A DNA stretch of 64,000 bases from Pseudomonas coleopterorum. Lineage in GTDB: Bacteria; Pseudomonadota; Gammaproteobacteria; Pseudomonadales; Pseudomonadaceae. Every line of letters starts with the position of its first letter. The first letter of the stretch is position 1. The position numbers and the translations under genes are program-made. The notes under the pieces were generated by a model, which worked only from the letters and a program-made list of their open reading frames with translations, was not told where the DNA came from and did not search any database. This document shows, piece by piece, positions 45,332 through 56,974 of this stretch. The stretch lies in the NCBI RefSeq assembly GCF_900105555.1, contig NZ_FNTZ01000001.1, positions 1,922,001 through 1,986,000 on the forward strand, read 5' to 3'.

Positions 45332-48045
45332 TGTGCTGCCTCCTGCAGGCCGTCGACGGACGCGCCGGCGAACGCCGGTGGGATCCCGGCCAGGCCGGCG
45401 GGCAAGCCCACCAGGCCGGCGCCCAGTTCCTCGCTGATGCGCAGCGGCAGGCGCAGGGCCTGGCCAGCCACGGTCAGGCTGAGCAGGGCACCGTCGTTGA
45501 CGCCCAGGCGGTCGGCTTCGGACTTGGCCAGGGCCACGTAGGCCTGGGGAATGCGCTCCTGTACCGGCGCGGCCCGCGAGGAATTCTCCTCGCTGCCGAA
45601 CAGGTGGTAGAACGGCACGGCTTGCCAAGTGCCGCGCGCCGGGGAAAACGCGCCGGGAACGCTGGCGAACCAGCCGAGGCCGTCGCCCTGGCTTTCGATC
45701 AGGCGCGTACCGGGGTCACCGGCACGCAGGTGACCACCCACTTCGTCCTGGAACTTGTTCCAGGCCTGCGGCGAGTTCCAGCCCGGCGACCAGGCGAACG
45801 GCACCTGCTGACGCGGTTCGACGGAGCCCGAGTAGCCTTCCATGGAGAACGAGAACGCCGTGTCGGTATCTTGCGGTGTCCTTGGCTCGTGCACGCTGAT
45901 GTTGGCGCGCATGGCGGTACGGCCGCTGTAGCGCAGCGGTTCGCGCGCCAGCTTCAGGCCCTTGATGCGGAACGAGGCCGACGGCGCGGCGTCGACGATG
46001 CGCGCCAGTTGCGGTGCGCTGTTGGCCACCGCGGCGGTCACGTGATCGAGCTGAGTCCAGTCCACCGGCTTGTTCAGCAAGGTGCTGCGCAGCGCGTGCA
46101 ACCAGCGCCAGCCTTCGTGGATCAGGATGCTGGAATCCAGGTAGACCGGGTCGAACACCTGGAAGAATCGCTGAGCGCGGCCTTCCTGGCTGACCAGGGT
46201 GCCATCGCCTTCGGCGAAGCTGGCGGCCGGCAGGACCAGATGGGCGCGCTCGACGGTGCGGGTGTGCTGGTGGTCGGCAACGATGACCACCTTGGCGGCG
46301 TTCAGCGCAGCGTCGACCTTGGCAGCGTCGACACGGGTGTAGAGGTCGTTTTCCAGGATCACCAGCGCGTCGGCATGGCCATCGATCACGGCCTGCAGTG
46401 CGTCGTCGACCGAGTCGCCGCCGAGCATCGCCAGGCCCATGCTGTTGGCTTCCGGGACGATCAGGCTCAGCGAACCGGCCTTGTCACGGCCTTTCAAGGC
46501 CTTGGCGATGTTGCCTGCGGCTTCGATCAGGGCGTTGCAACCCAGGGACGTACCACTGACGATCAGCGGACGCTTGGCCGCCACCAGGGCATCGGCAATG
46601 CGCTGGGCCAGTTCCAGGGCTTCGCTGTCCAGCCCGGCCACCGCCGGTGCGCTCGGGTCGATCGCGTGGGCAACGGCAAACCCGATGCGCGCCAGATCTT
46701 CCGGCGCGGCGTGGACGCACTCTTCGGCGACGTCGTCGAGTTTGGTGTCGGTCAGGCTGGCGATGAACAGCGGGTTCAGCTCGTGCTGACCGATGTTCTT
46801 CACCGCAGCGTCGAGCCATGGCTGCACGCGCATGGCTTCGGCCATCGCCTCGGCCTTGCCTTTCACCGATTGCCGCAACGCCAGTGCCATGCGCGCCGCA
46901 GTCTGGGTCAGGTCTTCACCGAGCACGAACACCGCGTCGTGGTCTTCCACCTCGCGCAGGCTCGGGATCGGCAGCGGGCTGCTGCGCAGCACCTGCAAGG
47001 CCAGGCGGATGCGCGAAAGCTCGCCGGCTTCGATGCCGCTGTAGAAGTGCTGGGCACCGACCAGTTCGAGCAGGGCGTAGTTGCTTTCCAGGCTGGCACG
47101 CGGCGAGCCGATGCCGACGATGTTGCGGCCACGCAGCAGGTCGGCGGCCTTGTCCAGCGCCTCGTCCAGACTCAGCTTGCGGTTGCCTTCGGCCAGCAGC
47201 GGCTGGCGTGGGCGATCCTTGCGGTTGACGTAGCCATAACCGAAGCGGCCGCGGTCGCACAGGAAATAGTGGTTCACCGAACCGTTGTAGCGGTTCTCGA
47301 TACGGCGCAGCTCACCGTAGCGCTCGCCCGGGCTGATGTTGCAGCCACTGGAGCAGCCGTGGCAGATGCTTGGGGCGAACTGCATGTCCCACTTGCGGTT
47401 GTAGCGCTCGGAGTGGGTCTTGTCGGTGAACACACCGGTCGGGCAGACCTCGGTCAGGTTGCCGGAAAACTCGCTTTCCAGGGTGCCGTCTTCGACCCGT
47501 CCGAAATAGACGTTGTCGTGGGCGCCGAACACGCCCAGGTCGGTGCCGCCGGCGTAGTCCTTGTAGAAACGCACGCAGCGATAGCAGGCGATGCAGCGGT
47601 TCATCTCGTGCGCGATGAACGGGCCCAGCTCCTGGTTCTGGTGGGTACGCTTGCTGAAGCGATAGCGGCGTTCGTTGTGACCGGTCATCACGGTCATGTC
47701 CTGCAGGTGGCAGTGACCGCCTTCCTCGCACACCGGGCAGTCGTGCGGGTGGTTGGTCATCAGCCATTCGACGACACTGGCGCGGAACGCCTTGGATTCT
47801 TCGTCTTCGATGGAGATCCAGGTGTTGTCGGTGGCAGGGGTCATGCACGACATGACGATGCGACCACGGGTGTCGTTCTTGTCGGTGTACTGCTTGACTG
47901 CGCACTGGCGGCAGGCGCCGACGCTGCCCAGCGCCGGGTGCCAGCAGAAATACGGGATGTCGAGGCCCAGCGACAGACAGGCCTGTAACAGGTTGTCTGC
48001 GCCATCGACCTCGAGCGCTTTGCCGTCTACGTGGATAGTGGCCAT
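45328..48045 (-). CDS. nuoG: NADH-quinone oxidoreductase subunit G
   Basis: A 905-aa peripheral-arm subunit with Fe-S clusters. The N-terminal 2Fe-2S domain shows [15 protein letters not shown]. HxxxC-type and 4Fe-4S sites follow in [14 protein letters not shown] and [10 protein letters not shown], and CHGCSSGCN marks the molybdopterin-oxidoreductase-like domain, which here carries no Mo cofactor function. About the length of E. coli NuoG (~908 aa). It is separated from nuoF by 130 bases, the widest gap in the operon. Confidence 0.97.
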   Translation of the reverse strand: MATIHVDGKALEVDGADNLLQACLSLGLDIPYFCWHPALGSVGACRQCAVKQYTDKNDTRGRIVMSCMTPATDNTWISIEDEESKAFRASVVEWLMTNHPHDCPVCEEGGHCHLQDMTVMTGHNERRYRFSKRTHQNQELGPFIAHEMNRCIACYRCVRFYKDYAGGTDLGVFGAHDNVYFGRVEDGTLESEFSGNLTEVCPTGVFTDKTHSERYNRKWDMQFAPSICHGCSSGCNISPGERYGELRRIENRYNGSVNHYFLCDRGRFGYGYVNRKDRPRQPLLAEGNRKLSLDEALDKAADLLRGRNIVGIGSPRASLESNYALLELVGAQHFYSGIEAGELSRIRLALQVLRSSPLPIPSLREVEDHDAVFVLGEDLTQTAARMALALRQSVKGKAEAMAEAMRVQPWLDAAVKNIGQHELNPLFIASLTDTKLDDVAEECVHAAPEDLARIGFAVAHAIDPSAPAVAGLDSEALELAQRIADALVAAKRPLIVSGTSLGCNALIEAAGNIAKALKGRDKAGSLSLIVPEANSMGLAMLGGDSVDDALQAVIDGHADALVILENDLYTRVDAAKVDAALNAAKVVIVADHQHTRTVERAHLVLPAASFAEGDGTLVSQEGRAQRFFQVFDPVYLDSSILIHEGWRWLHALRSTLLNKPVDWTQLDHVTAAVANSAPQLARIVDAAPSASFRIKGLKLAREPLRYSGRTAMRANISVHEPRTPQDTDTAFSFSMEGYSGSVEPRQQVPFAWSPGWNSPQAWNKFQDEVGGHLRAGDPGTRLIESQGDGLGWFASVPGAFSPARGTWQAVPFYHLFGSEENSSRAAPVQERIPQAYVALAKSEADRLGVNDGALLSLTVAGQALRLPLRISEELGAGLVGLPAGLAGIPPAFAGASVDGLQEAAQ

Positions 48046-48175
48046 GGTTCAAGTTCTTCGTTGGCCCGTTGTCAGCGGGCGTGGCTAATGGAAATCTTGT
48101 TATTCGCCCGGCGCAGCCAGCGATGGCGCGTCAACGGGCGATACCGGCGGCACGGGCCGCCGGGCGTGCATCGAG

Positions 48176-49534
48176 TCAGGCGCCGGCCATGGTGGGGGTG
48201 GCCACCTGGGTCAGGCTGCCCGGCGTGACGGGCTTGATGCCCGCCTCGAACTCGGCACGGAAATATTTGATCGCGCTGCCCAAGGGCTCCACGGCACCGG
48301 GCGCGTGGGCACAGAAAGTCTTGCCGGGGCCGAGGAAACCGACCAGGCCCAGCAGGGTTTCGATGTCCCCCGGCTGGCCGTTGCCGGTCTCGATGGCGCG
48401 CAGCAGCTTGACGCTCCACGGCAAGCCGTCGCGGCAAGGGGTGCAGAAGCCACAGGACTCGCGGGCGAAGAACTCTTCCATGTTGCGCAGCAGCGAGACC
48501 ATGTTGACGCTGTCGTCCACGGCCATGGCCAGGCCCGTACCCATCCGAGTGCCAACCTTGCCGATGCCGCCGGCGTACATCTGCGCATCCAGGTGTTCGG
48601 GCAACAGGAAACCGGTACCGGCGCCGCCGGGCTGCCAGCACTTGAGGGTGAAGCCGTCGCGCATGCCACCGGCGTAGTCTTCGAACAACTCGCGCGCGGT
48701 GATGCCGAACGGCAGCTCCCACAGGCCAGGGTTCTTGACCTTGCCGGAGAAGCCCATCAGCTTGGTGCCGTGGTCTTCACTGCCTTCACGGGCCAGCGAC
48801 TTGTACCAGTCGATGCCGTTGCCGACGATGGCCGGCACGTTGCACAGGGTTTCGACGTTGTTGACACAGGTCGGCTTGCCCCACACGCCGACGGCGGCAG
48901 GGAAGGGCGGCTTGGAGCGCGGGTTGGCGCGACGGCCTTCCAGGGAGTTGATCAGGGCGGTTTCTTCACCGCAGATGTAACGCCCGGCGCCGGTGTGCAC
49001 GAACAGCTCGAAGTCGAAACCCGACCCCAGGATGTTCTTGCCCAGCAGGCCGGCGGCCTTGGCTTCCTGCACCGCGCGGTTCAGGTGCTTGGCGGCGGTC
49101 GTGTACTCGCCCCGCAGGAAGATGTAGCCGCGATAGGCTTTCAGCGCACGGGCGGAGATCAGCATGCCTTCAATCAGCAGATGAGGCTGCTGCTCCATGA
49201 GCATGCGGTCTTTCCAGGTGTTGGGTTCCATCTCATCCGCGTTGCACAGCAGGTAGCGGATGTTCATGGATTCGTCTTTGGGCATCAGGCCCCATTTGAC
49301 GCCGGTGGGGAAGCCCGCACCGCCGCGGCCCTTGAGGCCCGAATCCTTCACCGTCTGCACGATGTCGTCCTGCGACATGTCGGCGAACGCCTTGCGCGCG
49401 GCGGCGTAGCCGTCCTTGGCCTGGTACTCGTCGAGCCAGATCGGCTCGCCGTCGTCGCGCAGGCGCCAGGTCAGCGGATGGGTTTCAGCGGCGCGGGCAA
49501 TGGTATTGGCCGGGCCGAACGAGGTGAGCTTCAT
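48176..49534 (-). CDS. nuoF: NADH-quinone oxidoreductase subunit F
   Basis: A 452-aa subunit that binds NADH, FMN and cluster N3. The FMN/NADH glycine-rich segment is [14 protein letters not shown], and the 4Fe-4S ligands lie in [12 protein letters not shown] plus a distal Cys. ATG 49534 overlaps the nuoE stop (49531-49534) and gives the normal [11 protein letters not shown]-terminus; the extension to 49759 is nuoE's shadow. Confidence 0.97.
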   Translation of the reverse strand: MKLTSFGPANTIARAAETHPLTWRLRDDGEPIWLDEYQAKDGYAAARKAFADMSQDDIVQTVKDSGLKGRGGAGFPTGVKWGLMPKDESMNIRYLLCNADEMEPNTWKDRMLMEQQPHLLIEGMLISARALKAYRGYIFLRGEYTTAAKHLNRAVQEAKAAGLLGKNILGSGFDFELFVHTGAGRYICGEETALINSLEGRRANPRSKPPFPAAVGVWGKPTCVNNVETLCNVPAIVGNGIDWYKSLAREGSEDHGTKLMGFSGKVKNPGLWELPFGITARELFEDYAGGMRDGFTLKCWQPGGAGTGFLLPEHLDAQMYAGGIGKVGTRMGTGLAMAVDDSVNMVSLLRNMEEFFARESCGFCTPCRDGLPWSVKLLRAIETGNGQPGDIETLLGLVGFLGPGKTFCAHAPGAVEPLGSAIKYFRAEFEAGIKPVTPGSLTQVATPTMAGA

Positions 49535-50028
49535 ACGTAGCCCTCCAGCAGTTGGGCCACGCCAGCGGGCTGGACATCGCCAAAGGTATCGTCGTCGATC
49601 ATCAGCGCCGGGGCCTTGTCGCAGTTGCCCAGGCAGCACACCGGCAGCAGGGTGAAGCGGCCGTCGGCGGTGGTCTGGCCCAGGCCGATGCCCAGCTTGC
49701 TCTGGATTTCGCTGACCACCGACTCGTGGCCACCGATGTAGCAGACCATCGAGTCGCACACGCGAATGATGTGGCGGCCCACAGGCTGGCGGAAAATCTG
49801 GCTATAGAAGGTGGCCACGCCTTCGACGTCACTGGCCGGAATGCCCAGGATCTCGCCGATGGCGTACAACGCGCCGTCGGGGACCCAGCCACGTTCCTTC
49901 TGGACGATCTTGAGGGCTTCGATGGACGCCGCGCGCGGGTCTTCGTAGTGGTGCAGCTCGTGCTCGATGGCCGAGCGCTCGGTTTCGCTCAAGGCGAAAC
50001 GGTCTGTCTGGATGAGCGTGCTGTTCAT
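49531..50028 (-). CDS. nuoE: NADH-quinone oxidoreductase subunit E
   Basis: A 165-aa thioredoxin-like subunit carrying 2Fe-2S cluster N1a. Ligands fit the family pattern: C-x4-C in [11 protein letters not shown] and C-x3-C in CLGNCDKAP. Two bases separate it from nuoCD. Confidence 0.97.
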   Translation of the reverse strand: MNSTLIQTDRFALSETERSAIEHELHHYEDPRAASIEALKIVQKERGWVPDGALYAIGEILGIPASDVEGVATFYSQIFRQPVGRHIIRVCDSMVCYIGGHESVVSEIQSKLGIGLGQTTADGRFTLLPVCCLGNCDKAPALMIDDDTFGDVQPAGVAQLLEGYV

Positions 50029-50030
50029 GC

Positions 50031-51836
<1,806 letters not shown>

Positions 51837-51895
51837 TCAACTACGGTGTGAAGCCAGGGTTCTCGCCTGCCGCTGCAGGCGTGGAAGGCGCTGGA

Positions 51896-52570
51896 TCAGA
51901 CTTCGTCGGGGCTGCGCAGGTTTGTTACCGCGATGCGCTGTTCGCGGCGCTGTTCCTTCTGCGACGGCATCTCGGCGCGGTACACGCCTTGATCACCGAC
52001 GACCCAAGACAGCGGGCGACGCTCTTGGCCAATCGACTCCTGCAACAGCATCAGGCCTTGCAGGAAAGCTTCAGGGCGCGGCGGGCAGCCAGGCACGTAG
52101 ACGTCCACGGGGAGGAACTTGTCGACCCCCTGAACCACCGAGTAGATGTCGTACATGCCACCGGAGTTGGCGCACGAACCCATGGAAATGACCCACTTGG
52201 GTTCGAGCATCTGCTCGTAGAGACGCTGGATGATCGGCGCCATCTTGATGAAGCAGGTGCCGGCGATGACCATGAAGTCGGCCTGACGCGGCGAGGCCCG
52301 GATGACTTCGGCGCCGAAGCGGGCGATGTCGTGGGGCGCCGTGAAGGCCGTGGTCATTTCCACGTAGCAGCACGAGAGACCGAAGTTGTACGGCCACAGG
52401 GAGTTCTTGCGACCCCAGTTGACCGCGCCGCTGAGGACGTCTTCGAGTTTGCCCATGAAGATGTTCTTGTGAACCTGATCTTCTAGGGGGTCGGAAACAG
52501 TTTCCCTGGTGCCGATGGGATACTGCTCGTTGGGAGCATCGGGGTCGATCCGGGTGAGATTGTATTGCAT
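51896..52570 (-). CDS. nuoB: NADH-quinone oxidoreductase subunit B
   Basis: A 224-aa subunit with cluster N2, the last Fe-S centre before quinone. Ligand cysteines are in [17 protein letters not shown] and [11 protein letters not shown] 52570 is preferred over a TTG at 52576, because GAGG lies nine bases before it and [13 protein letters not shown] is the usual start. A 77-base gap to nuoCD contains a small hairpin (CGCCTGC/GCAGGCG). Confidence 0.97.
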   Translation of the reverse strand: MQYNLTRIDPDAPNEQYPIGTRETVSDPLEDQVHKNIFMGKLEDVLSGAVNWGRKNSLWPYNFGLSCCYVEMTTAFTAPHDIARFGAEVIRASPRQADFMVIAGTCFIKMAPIIQRLYEQMLEPKWVISMGSCANSGGMYDIYSVVQGVDKFLPVDVYVPGCPPRPEAFLQGLMLLQESIGQERRPLSWVVGDQGVYRAEMPSQKEQRREQRIAVTNLRSPDEV

Positions 52571-52580
52571 TGCCAAAGCC

Positions 52581-52994
52581 TCATTGTTTCAGCTTCGCCT
52601 GCCGCTTGCGACGAGCTTCCGGAGCCCAGTCAAGGGCGCCCACTCGGAACAGGTAGACAAGACCTGCCAACAGAATTGCTATGAAAACGAGAGCTTCGAC
52701 GAATCCGGTCCAGCCGCTTTCGCGGACGGACACAGACCAGGCAAAGAGAAAGAGGGCTTCGATATCGAAGATCACGAACAGCATCGCGACCAGATAGAAT
52801 TTGGCGGAAAGGCGCAGACGGGCGCTACCGACCGGCAGCATGCCGGATTCGAAAGGTTCGTTCTTGCTGCGTCCGAAGGCTTTGCTGCCCAGCAGGCTGG
52901 AGAGCCCGAGCATGAACGCGCACAGACCGGCAACACCGAGAAGGAAGATGGCAAAGCCCCAGTTGTGGGCGATGAGTCCTGTCGAATCGGGCAT
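52581..52994 (-). CDS. nuoA: NADH-quinone oxidoreductase subunit A
   Basis: A 137-aa three-TM membrane subunit and first gene of the operon. Landmarks: [24 protein letters not shown] in two pieces, i.e. the loop with the conserved ESG, and the acidic TM segment [20 protein letters not shown] 52994 has AAGGAAACC upstream. Ten bases separate it from nuoB. Confidence 0.97.
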   Translation of the reverse strand: MPDSTGLIAHNWGFAIFLLGVAGLCAFMLGLSSLLGSKAFGRSKNEPFESGMLPVGSARLRLSAKFYLVAMLFVIFDIEALFLFAWSVSVRESGWTGFVEALVFIAILLAGLVYLFRVGALDWAPEARRKRQAKLKQ

Positions 52995-53079
52995 GCTGGT
53001 TTCCTTGGCAGGGGCCTGGGCCGCTGAATTGAATGAAGTGTCGCAGTGACGATATGTCGCAGCAGAATCGATCGCGGTG

Positions 53080-53108
53080 ATTTTATGGGTAAAAGCCAGG
53101 CAAGTAAA
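53080..53108 (-). promoter_or_regulatory. Probable sigma-70 promoter of the nuo operon
   Basis: On the minus strand, TTTACT (53108-53103) and TAAAAT (53085-53080) are separated by exactly 17 bases: 4 of 6 and 5 of 6 matches to the consensus. Transcription would start near 53073, giving a leader of about 80 bases before nuoA. Confidence 0.55.
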
Positions 53109-53237
53109 TTTCGGATCGCAAATTAATTCGTATCATTACGCACATAGGCTTATTCAATGTAGCTCATGCTGGGGTTTAGGCTGGGTTTATGAAGAATATT
53201 CAACACTGACAGGCTTTTACTATCACTGAGCTTATAT

Positions 53238-53256
53238 CTTAATGATAATTAATATC
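53238..53256. promoter_or_regulatory. Fur-box-like palindrome
   Basis: The 19-mer beginning CTTAATGATAATTAATATC matches 15 of 19 positions of the Fur consensus GATAATGATAATCATTATC. It also contains the perfect palindrome AATGATA-ATTAA-TATCATT (53241-53259). It lies ~245 bases upstream of nuoA and has no coding gene on its other side, so its target is unclear: nuo, or a small RNA. Confidence 0.5.
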
Positions 53257-53359
53257 ATTTTCAGGCTGGTGCTGTTGTTCAAGCTCGGATAATTAACTGC
53301 GCCGAGTGTTTTACTGGGATATTCGATTGTGGGCATTGCGCCAGATCAATCGAACATGC

Positions 53360-53390
53360 AAAAAAAACCGCCAGGCATTCGCCACGGCGG
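53360..53390 (-). terminator. Intrinsic terminator on the minus strand
   Basis: Read on the minus strand: stem CCGCC ... GGCGG (53390-53386 with 53372-53368), an inner GGC/GCC pairing, then eight T residues (53367-53360). No gene lies directly before it; the nearest upstream gene on that strand is aceA, 1 kb away beyond the repeat array. Confidence 0.75.
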
Positions 53391-53410
53391 CTGCAAACCC
53401 TACTCCCTCC

Positions 53411-54363
53411 CTTGTGGGAGCGGGTTCTACCCGCGAAAGCCGCGCTGCGGTCTGCCAGATACACCGCGCCGAACCCTTCGCAGGCAGAGCCGGCTCCCAC
53501 AGTGATCGATGGCAGCGCCTTGTGGGAGCGGGTTCTTCCCGTGAAGGCTACACCGCGGTCCACCAGATACAACGCGCCAAACCCTTCGCGGGCAGAGCCC
53601 GCTCCCACAAGGATCGGTGGCAGCCCCTGTGGGAGTGGGTTCTACCCGCGAAGGCCACACCGCGGTCTACCAGCTACACCGCGACGAATTCTTCGAGGGC
53701 AGAGCCCGCTCCCACAAGAATCGATGGCAGCCCCTTGTGGGAGCGGGTTCTACCCGCGAAAGCCACACCGCGGTCCAGCAGATACACCGCACCAATCCTT
53801 TCGCGGGCAGAGCCCACTCCCACAGAGATCGATGGCAGCCCCTTGTGGGAGCGGGTTCTACCCGCGAAAGCCACACCGCGGTCCAGCAGATACACCGCGC
53901 CAAACCCTTCGCAGGCAGAGCCCACTCCCACAAGGATCGATGGCAGCCCCTTGTGGGAGCGGGTTCTACCCGCGAAAGCCGCGCTGCGGTCTGCCAGATA
54001 CACCGCGCCGAACCCTTCGCAGGCAGAGCCCGCTCCCACAGGGATCGATGGCAGCCCCTTGTGGGAGCGGGTTCTACCCGCGAAAGCCACACCGCGGTTC
54101 TGCAGGTACACCGCGCCAAACCCTTCGCGGGCAGAGCCCGCTCCCACAGGAATCGATGGCAGCCCCTTGTGGGAGCGGGTTCTACCCGCGAAGATCACAC
54201 CGCGGTCCAGCAGATGCAACGCGCCAAATCCTTCGCGGGCAGAGCCCGCTCCCACAGGGATCGATGGCAGCCCCTGTGGGAGCGGGTTCTACCCGCGAAG
54301 GCCGCGCTGCGGTTTGGCAGGTACAGCGCGGTGAATCCTTCGCGGGCAGAGCCCGCTCCCACA
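53411..54363. repeat. Tandem array of nine REPIN units (107-108 bp each)
   Basis: Units begin (at TGTGGGAG) at 53413, 53521, 53628, 53736, 53844, 53952, 54060, 54168 and 54275. Each unit has an outer REP arm TGTGGGAGCGGGTTCTACCC, a centre with CCGCGGT and ACCGCGC, a mirrored REP arm TTCGCGGGCAGAGCCCGCTC plus CCACA, and a conserved linker GATCGATGGCAGCCCC. Because 108 is divisible by three, long open frames with a 36-residue repeat run through the array on both strands; they are not genes. The units differ at scattered positions, so the array is not very recent. Confidence 0.93.
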
Positions 54364-54369
54364 GGGATA

Positions 54370-54416
54370 TCTGCTACCCAGGGAGGCAGCTGCTCCGCCG
54401 AGGGAGCAGCTTGACT
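54370..54416 (-). terminator. Stem-loop directly after aceA, no T-run
   Basis: GCTGCTCC/GGAGCAGC with a six-base loop, enclosed by a weaker CCCAG/CTGGG pairing, lies just past the aceA stop on the minus strand. The absence of a T-run makes termination uncertain; it may protect the 3' end of the mRNA. Confidence 0.4.
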
Positions 54417-54422
54417 GGGAGA

Positions 54423-55748
54423 TCAGTGGAACTGGTCTTCCTCGGTGGAGCCGGTGAGTGCGGTGACCGACGAGGCGCCGCCCTGGATCACGGTGGTCAT
54501 GTCGTCGAAGTAGCCGGTGCCCACTTCCTGCTGGTGCGCCACGAAGGTGTAGCCCTTTTCGGCATCGGCGAACTCCTGCTCCTGCAGCTTCACGTAGGCC
54601 GTCATGTCGTTGCGCGCGTAGTCGTGGGCCAAGCTGAACATGCCGTGCCACATGTTGTGGATCCCGGCCAGGGTGATGAACTGGTGCTTGTAGCCCATCG
54701 CCGACAGCTCGCGCTGGAATTTGGCGATGGTTGCGTCATCCAGGTTCTTCTTCCAGTTGAAGGATGGCGAGCAGTTGTACGAGAGCAACTGGTCCGGGTA
54801 CTCGCGCTTGATGGCCTCGGCGAAGCGACGTGCCTCGTCCAGATCCGGCTTGGCGGTTTCGCACCAAATGAGATCGGCATAGGGCGCGTAGGCCAAACCG
54901 CGGGCGATCGCCTGATCCAGACCGGCACGCACTTTGTAGAAGCCCTCGGGCGTACGGGTGCCCGTCACGAACGGCTGGTCGTAAGGGTCGCAGTCCGAGG
55001 TCAGCAGGTCGGCCGCGTTGGCATCGGTCCGCGCCAGGATAATAGTGGGCACGCCGGCAACGTCGGCAGCCAGGCGAGCGGCGGTGAGCTTCTGTACGGC
55101 CTCCTGGGTCGGCACCAGCACCTTGCCGCCCATGTGCCCGCATTTTTTCACCGAAGCCAGCTGATCTTCGAAGTGCACGCCGGCGGCGCCTGCTTCGATC
55201 ATGCTCTTCATCAGTTCATAGGCATTGAGCACGCCACCGAACCCGGCTTCGGCATCGGCCACGATCGGTGCGAAGTAGTCGATGTAGCCCTGGTCGCCTG
55301 GGTTCTTGCCGGCTTTCCACTGAATCTGGTCGGCCCGTCGAAACGAGTTGTTGATGCGCTTGACCACGGTCGGCACCGAGTCGACCGGGTACAGCGACTG
55401 GTCGGGGTACATGGATTCGGCGGAGTTATTGTCGGCCGCCACCTGCCAGCCCGACAGGTAGATGGCCTGAATGCCGGCCTTGACCTGCTGCACCGCCTGG
55501 CCGCCGGTGAGCGCGCCCATGCAGTTGACGAAGTCCTTGTCGGGGCGGAATGACGGCTTGGCGCCCTGGGTCACCAGGTTCCAGAGCTTCTCCGCGCCAA
55601 GGCGGGCCAACGTGTGCTCGGGTTGAACCGAGCCGCGCAGGCGGACCACGTCGGCGGGCGAGTAGTTGCGCGTTACACCTTTCCAGCGCGGGTTTTCAGC
55701 CCAGTCTTTTGCAAGGGCCGCTTCTTGTTGTTCGCGTGTCAGTGCCAT
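54423..55748 (-). CDS. aceA: Isocitrate lyase
   Basis: A 441-aa isocitrate lyase, first enzyme of the glyoxylate shunt (isocitrate to glyoxylate and succinate). The active-site loop KKCGHMGGK with the catalytic Cys is visible, together with [19 protein letters not shown]. The length equals the shorter, E. coli-like class. The frame is open to 55910, but ATG 55748 ([16 protein letters not shown]) is the usual start. An inverted repeat resembling a RccR site lies ~170 bases upstream. Downstream lies the REPIN array. Confidence 0.96.
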   Translation of the reverse strand: MALTREQQEAALAKDWAENPRWKGVTRNYSPADVVRLRGSVQPEHTLARLGAEKLWNLVTQGAKPSFRPDKDFVNCMGALTGGQAVQQVKAGIQAIYLSGWQVAADNNSAESMYPDQSLYPVDSVPTVVKRINNSFRRADQIQWKAGKNPGDQGYIDYFAPIVADAEAGFGGVLNAYELMKSMIEAGAAGVHFEDQLASVKKCGHMGGKVLVPTQEAVQKLTAARLAADVAGVPTIILARTDANAADLLTSDCDPYDQPFVTGTRTPEGFYKVRAGLDQAIARGLAYAPYADLIWCETAKPDLDEARRFAEAIKREYPDQLLSYNCSPSFNWKKNLDDATIAKFQRELSAMGYKHQFITLAGIHNMWHGMFSLAHDYARNDMTAYVKLQEQEFADAEKGYTFVAHQQEVGTGYFDDMTTVIQGGASSVTALTGSTEEDQFH

Positions 55749-56026
55749 GGAGATAAACCTCGTGCATAGGTTCGATGATGGGGTGCTGCGCCAGGCGCTG
55801 CGTGTGCCGAACACTTGATCGGCGCTCGCCGAACCTGCGCCTGCCGGTGGGCAGGGGCACGGTTCGGTGAGGGCGAGGCCATCATGCCCCACGGATTTTC
55901 TGCACGTCAAACGTTTTGTAGTGAAAAATACAAAGCACTACATTTCTTTCGATTCAGCGACTGGGCGGTCAGTTTTCGGGGCCTTGGTCGTCCGCATGTC
56001 TTTGGAGCAGGCGGCGGGCCATCGGC
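55749..56026. other. aceA promoter region
   Basis: 278 bases between the secretin-like gene and aceA, both on the minus strand. It should contain the aceA promoter. A TTGACG hexamer read on the minus strand at about 55911-55906 is a possible -35, but I do not see a good -10. The palindrome at 55917-55942 is listed separately. Confidence 0.5.
55917..55942. promoter_or_regulatory. Inverted repeat upstream of aceA, RccR-like operator
   Basis: TGTAGTG (55917-55923) and CACTACA (55936-55942) form a perfect 7-bp palindrome with a 12-base centre. It resembles the TGTAGT/ACTACA motif that I recall for RccR, the RpiR-family regulator of aceA and other central-carbon genes in Pseudomonas. Its position is suitable for control of aceA. 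Confidence 0.6.
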
Positions 56027-56782
56027 TCAATCCAGCGCGTCGACTTTCACGCGCACGGTGGTGTCGTTTCGGCCTTGAGTGCTGTACTGGCGGGCGATGC
56101 CTTGCTGATTGATGCTCGAATGTTCGTTCATCCCAGCCACGGTGATCCATTCGCCGAGCCGACCGCTGAGAGTGGATTGAGTGCTTTGCACGTTGACCAC
56201 GTCGGCCCGTTCCTGGCTCATGCGGTCGTTGTTTGTAGCGATGTTGAGATGCACTACATCGCCGGTCAGGCTGGCCGTGACGTAGAAGCCTTGAGTCACC
56301 TCGCGGTATTCGGTCTGCGCTTGCAGGCGACCATAGGCGTCGGTGCCGGCTGTGGTGAGCGGGACGCTTTGGCCGATCTGGATCAGGGCGGGGCTGCCTT
56401 CGCTGGCCTGTACCTGCTGCACGCCACCGCTGCGGTTGTCGGTGCCGTACTGGATGATGCGCGTGGTGCCGCCGCCGTTGACCCGATAGCCGCGCTGGTT
56501 GGCAGTATTGCTGTCGCTGGTGTCGACGCTGATCAGCAGCCTTCGCGCCGGCTTGTCCAGCTGTTCGAGCAGAGCGGTAAGTTCGTCCAGCTTGTCTGGC
56601 TCGGCGTTGACCACCAACTGGTTGCCATAGGCCGCGACGGTGCCGTCACGTCCCACCAGCTGTTGGGCAATGGGGAGGATGTCGGCACTGGTGCGATAGT
56701 GGAGGGGCATGACCTGTGTGGCGGCATTGGCCCCGGTGGCGAGGCACAACAGCAGGCTGGCGAACAGAAGGTGCAGCGGCAT
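56027..56782 (-). CDS. Secreted secretin-N-domain-like protein
   Basis: A 251-aa protein with a Sec signal peptide (HLLFASLLLCLATGANA, cleavage near residue 20). The next ~75 residues (MPLHYRTSADILPIAQQLVG onward to LLEQLDKPARRLLISV) match the N1/NolW-type ring domain of secretins. The C-terminal part has beta-rich features of the secretin domain start (TSLTGDVVHLNI-like segment) but is far too short for a complete secretin channel. ATG 56782 is preferred to 56788, because GGAG stands nine bases before it. Role unknown; pseudomonads often carry such a stand-alone gene near aceA. Confidence 0.75.
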   Translation of the reverse strand: MPLHLLFASLLLCLATGANAATQVMPLHYRTSADILPIAQQLVGRDGTVAAYGNQLVVNAEPDKLDELTALLEQLDKPARRLLISVDTSDSNTANQRGYRVNGGGTTRIIQYGTDNRSGGVQQVQASEGSPALIQIGQSVPLTTAGTDAYGRLQAQTEYREVTQGFYVTASLTGDVVHLNIATNNDRMSQERADVVNVQSTQSTLSGRLGEWITVAGMNEHSSINQQGIARQYSTQGRNDTTVRVKVDALD

Positions 56783-56866
56783 GTCCATGATCTCCGCATT
56801 GAGTGTGCGGACCAGTATGGCATGCTGGAGCGGCCGGTCGTGGTGCATCAGACAGCCCGCAGCGTA

Positions 56867-56939
56867 GGTTCGCGGCCAATGACCGCTCCTACAAGTCCCA
56901 CGCATTCTTGCTTGTAGGAGCGGTCCGTGGCCGCGAACC
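56867..56939. repeat. REP doublet between secretin-like and GNAT genes
   Basis: GGTTCGCGGCCAATGACCGC and GCGGTCCGTGGCCGCGAACC mirror each other, with TCCTACAAG/CTTGTAGGA continuing inward. This is the P. putida-type TGTAGGAGCGG form. Confidence 0.75.
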
Positions 56940-56944
56940 GTGCT

Positions 56945-56969
56945 CTGGGGTCTGTCGAGCAGACCCCAG
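56945..56969 (-). terminator. Hairpin after the GNAT gene
   Basis: A perfect 10-bp stem CTGGGGTCTG/CAGACCCCAG with a five-base loop lies five bases after the GNAT stop on the minus strand. There is no T-run, so it is a possible terminator or mRNA-stabilising hairpin. Confidence 0.5.
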
Positions 56970-56974
56970 CGCGA

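Larger units (their letters stand above)
53109..53410. other. Non-coding AT-rich region between nuo promoter and repeat array
   Basis: No gene seen. It is markedly AT-rich compared with its flanks and contains the Fur-box-like site and the minus-strand terminator listed separately. It could contain a small RNA gene, but I cannot identify one. Confidence 0.5.

Noticed and set aside
53109..53359. PrrF-type iron-responsive small RNA next to the Fur-like site
   Set aside because: The sequence on neither strand resembles the PrrF core as I remember it, and there is no suitably placed terminator on the plus strand.
53411..54363. CRISPR array
   Set aside because: The repeated units are continuous, with near-identical sequence throughout the 107-108-bp period; there are no unique spacers of constant length and no cas genes.
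53412..55553. A 713-codon open frame on the plus strand with a 36-residue repeated peptide
   Set aside because: It is created by the 108-bp REPIN period (a multiple of three) and then runs antisense through aceA. No ribosome-binding site and no protein-like composition outside the repeat.
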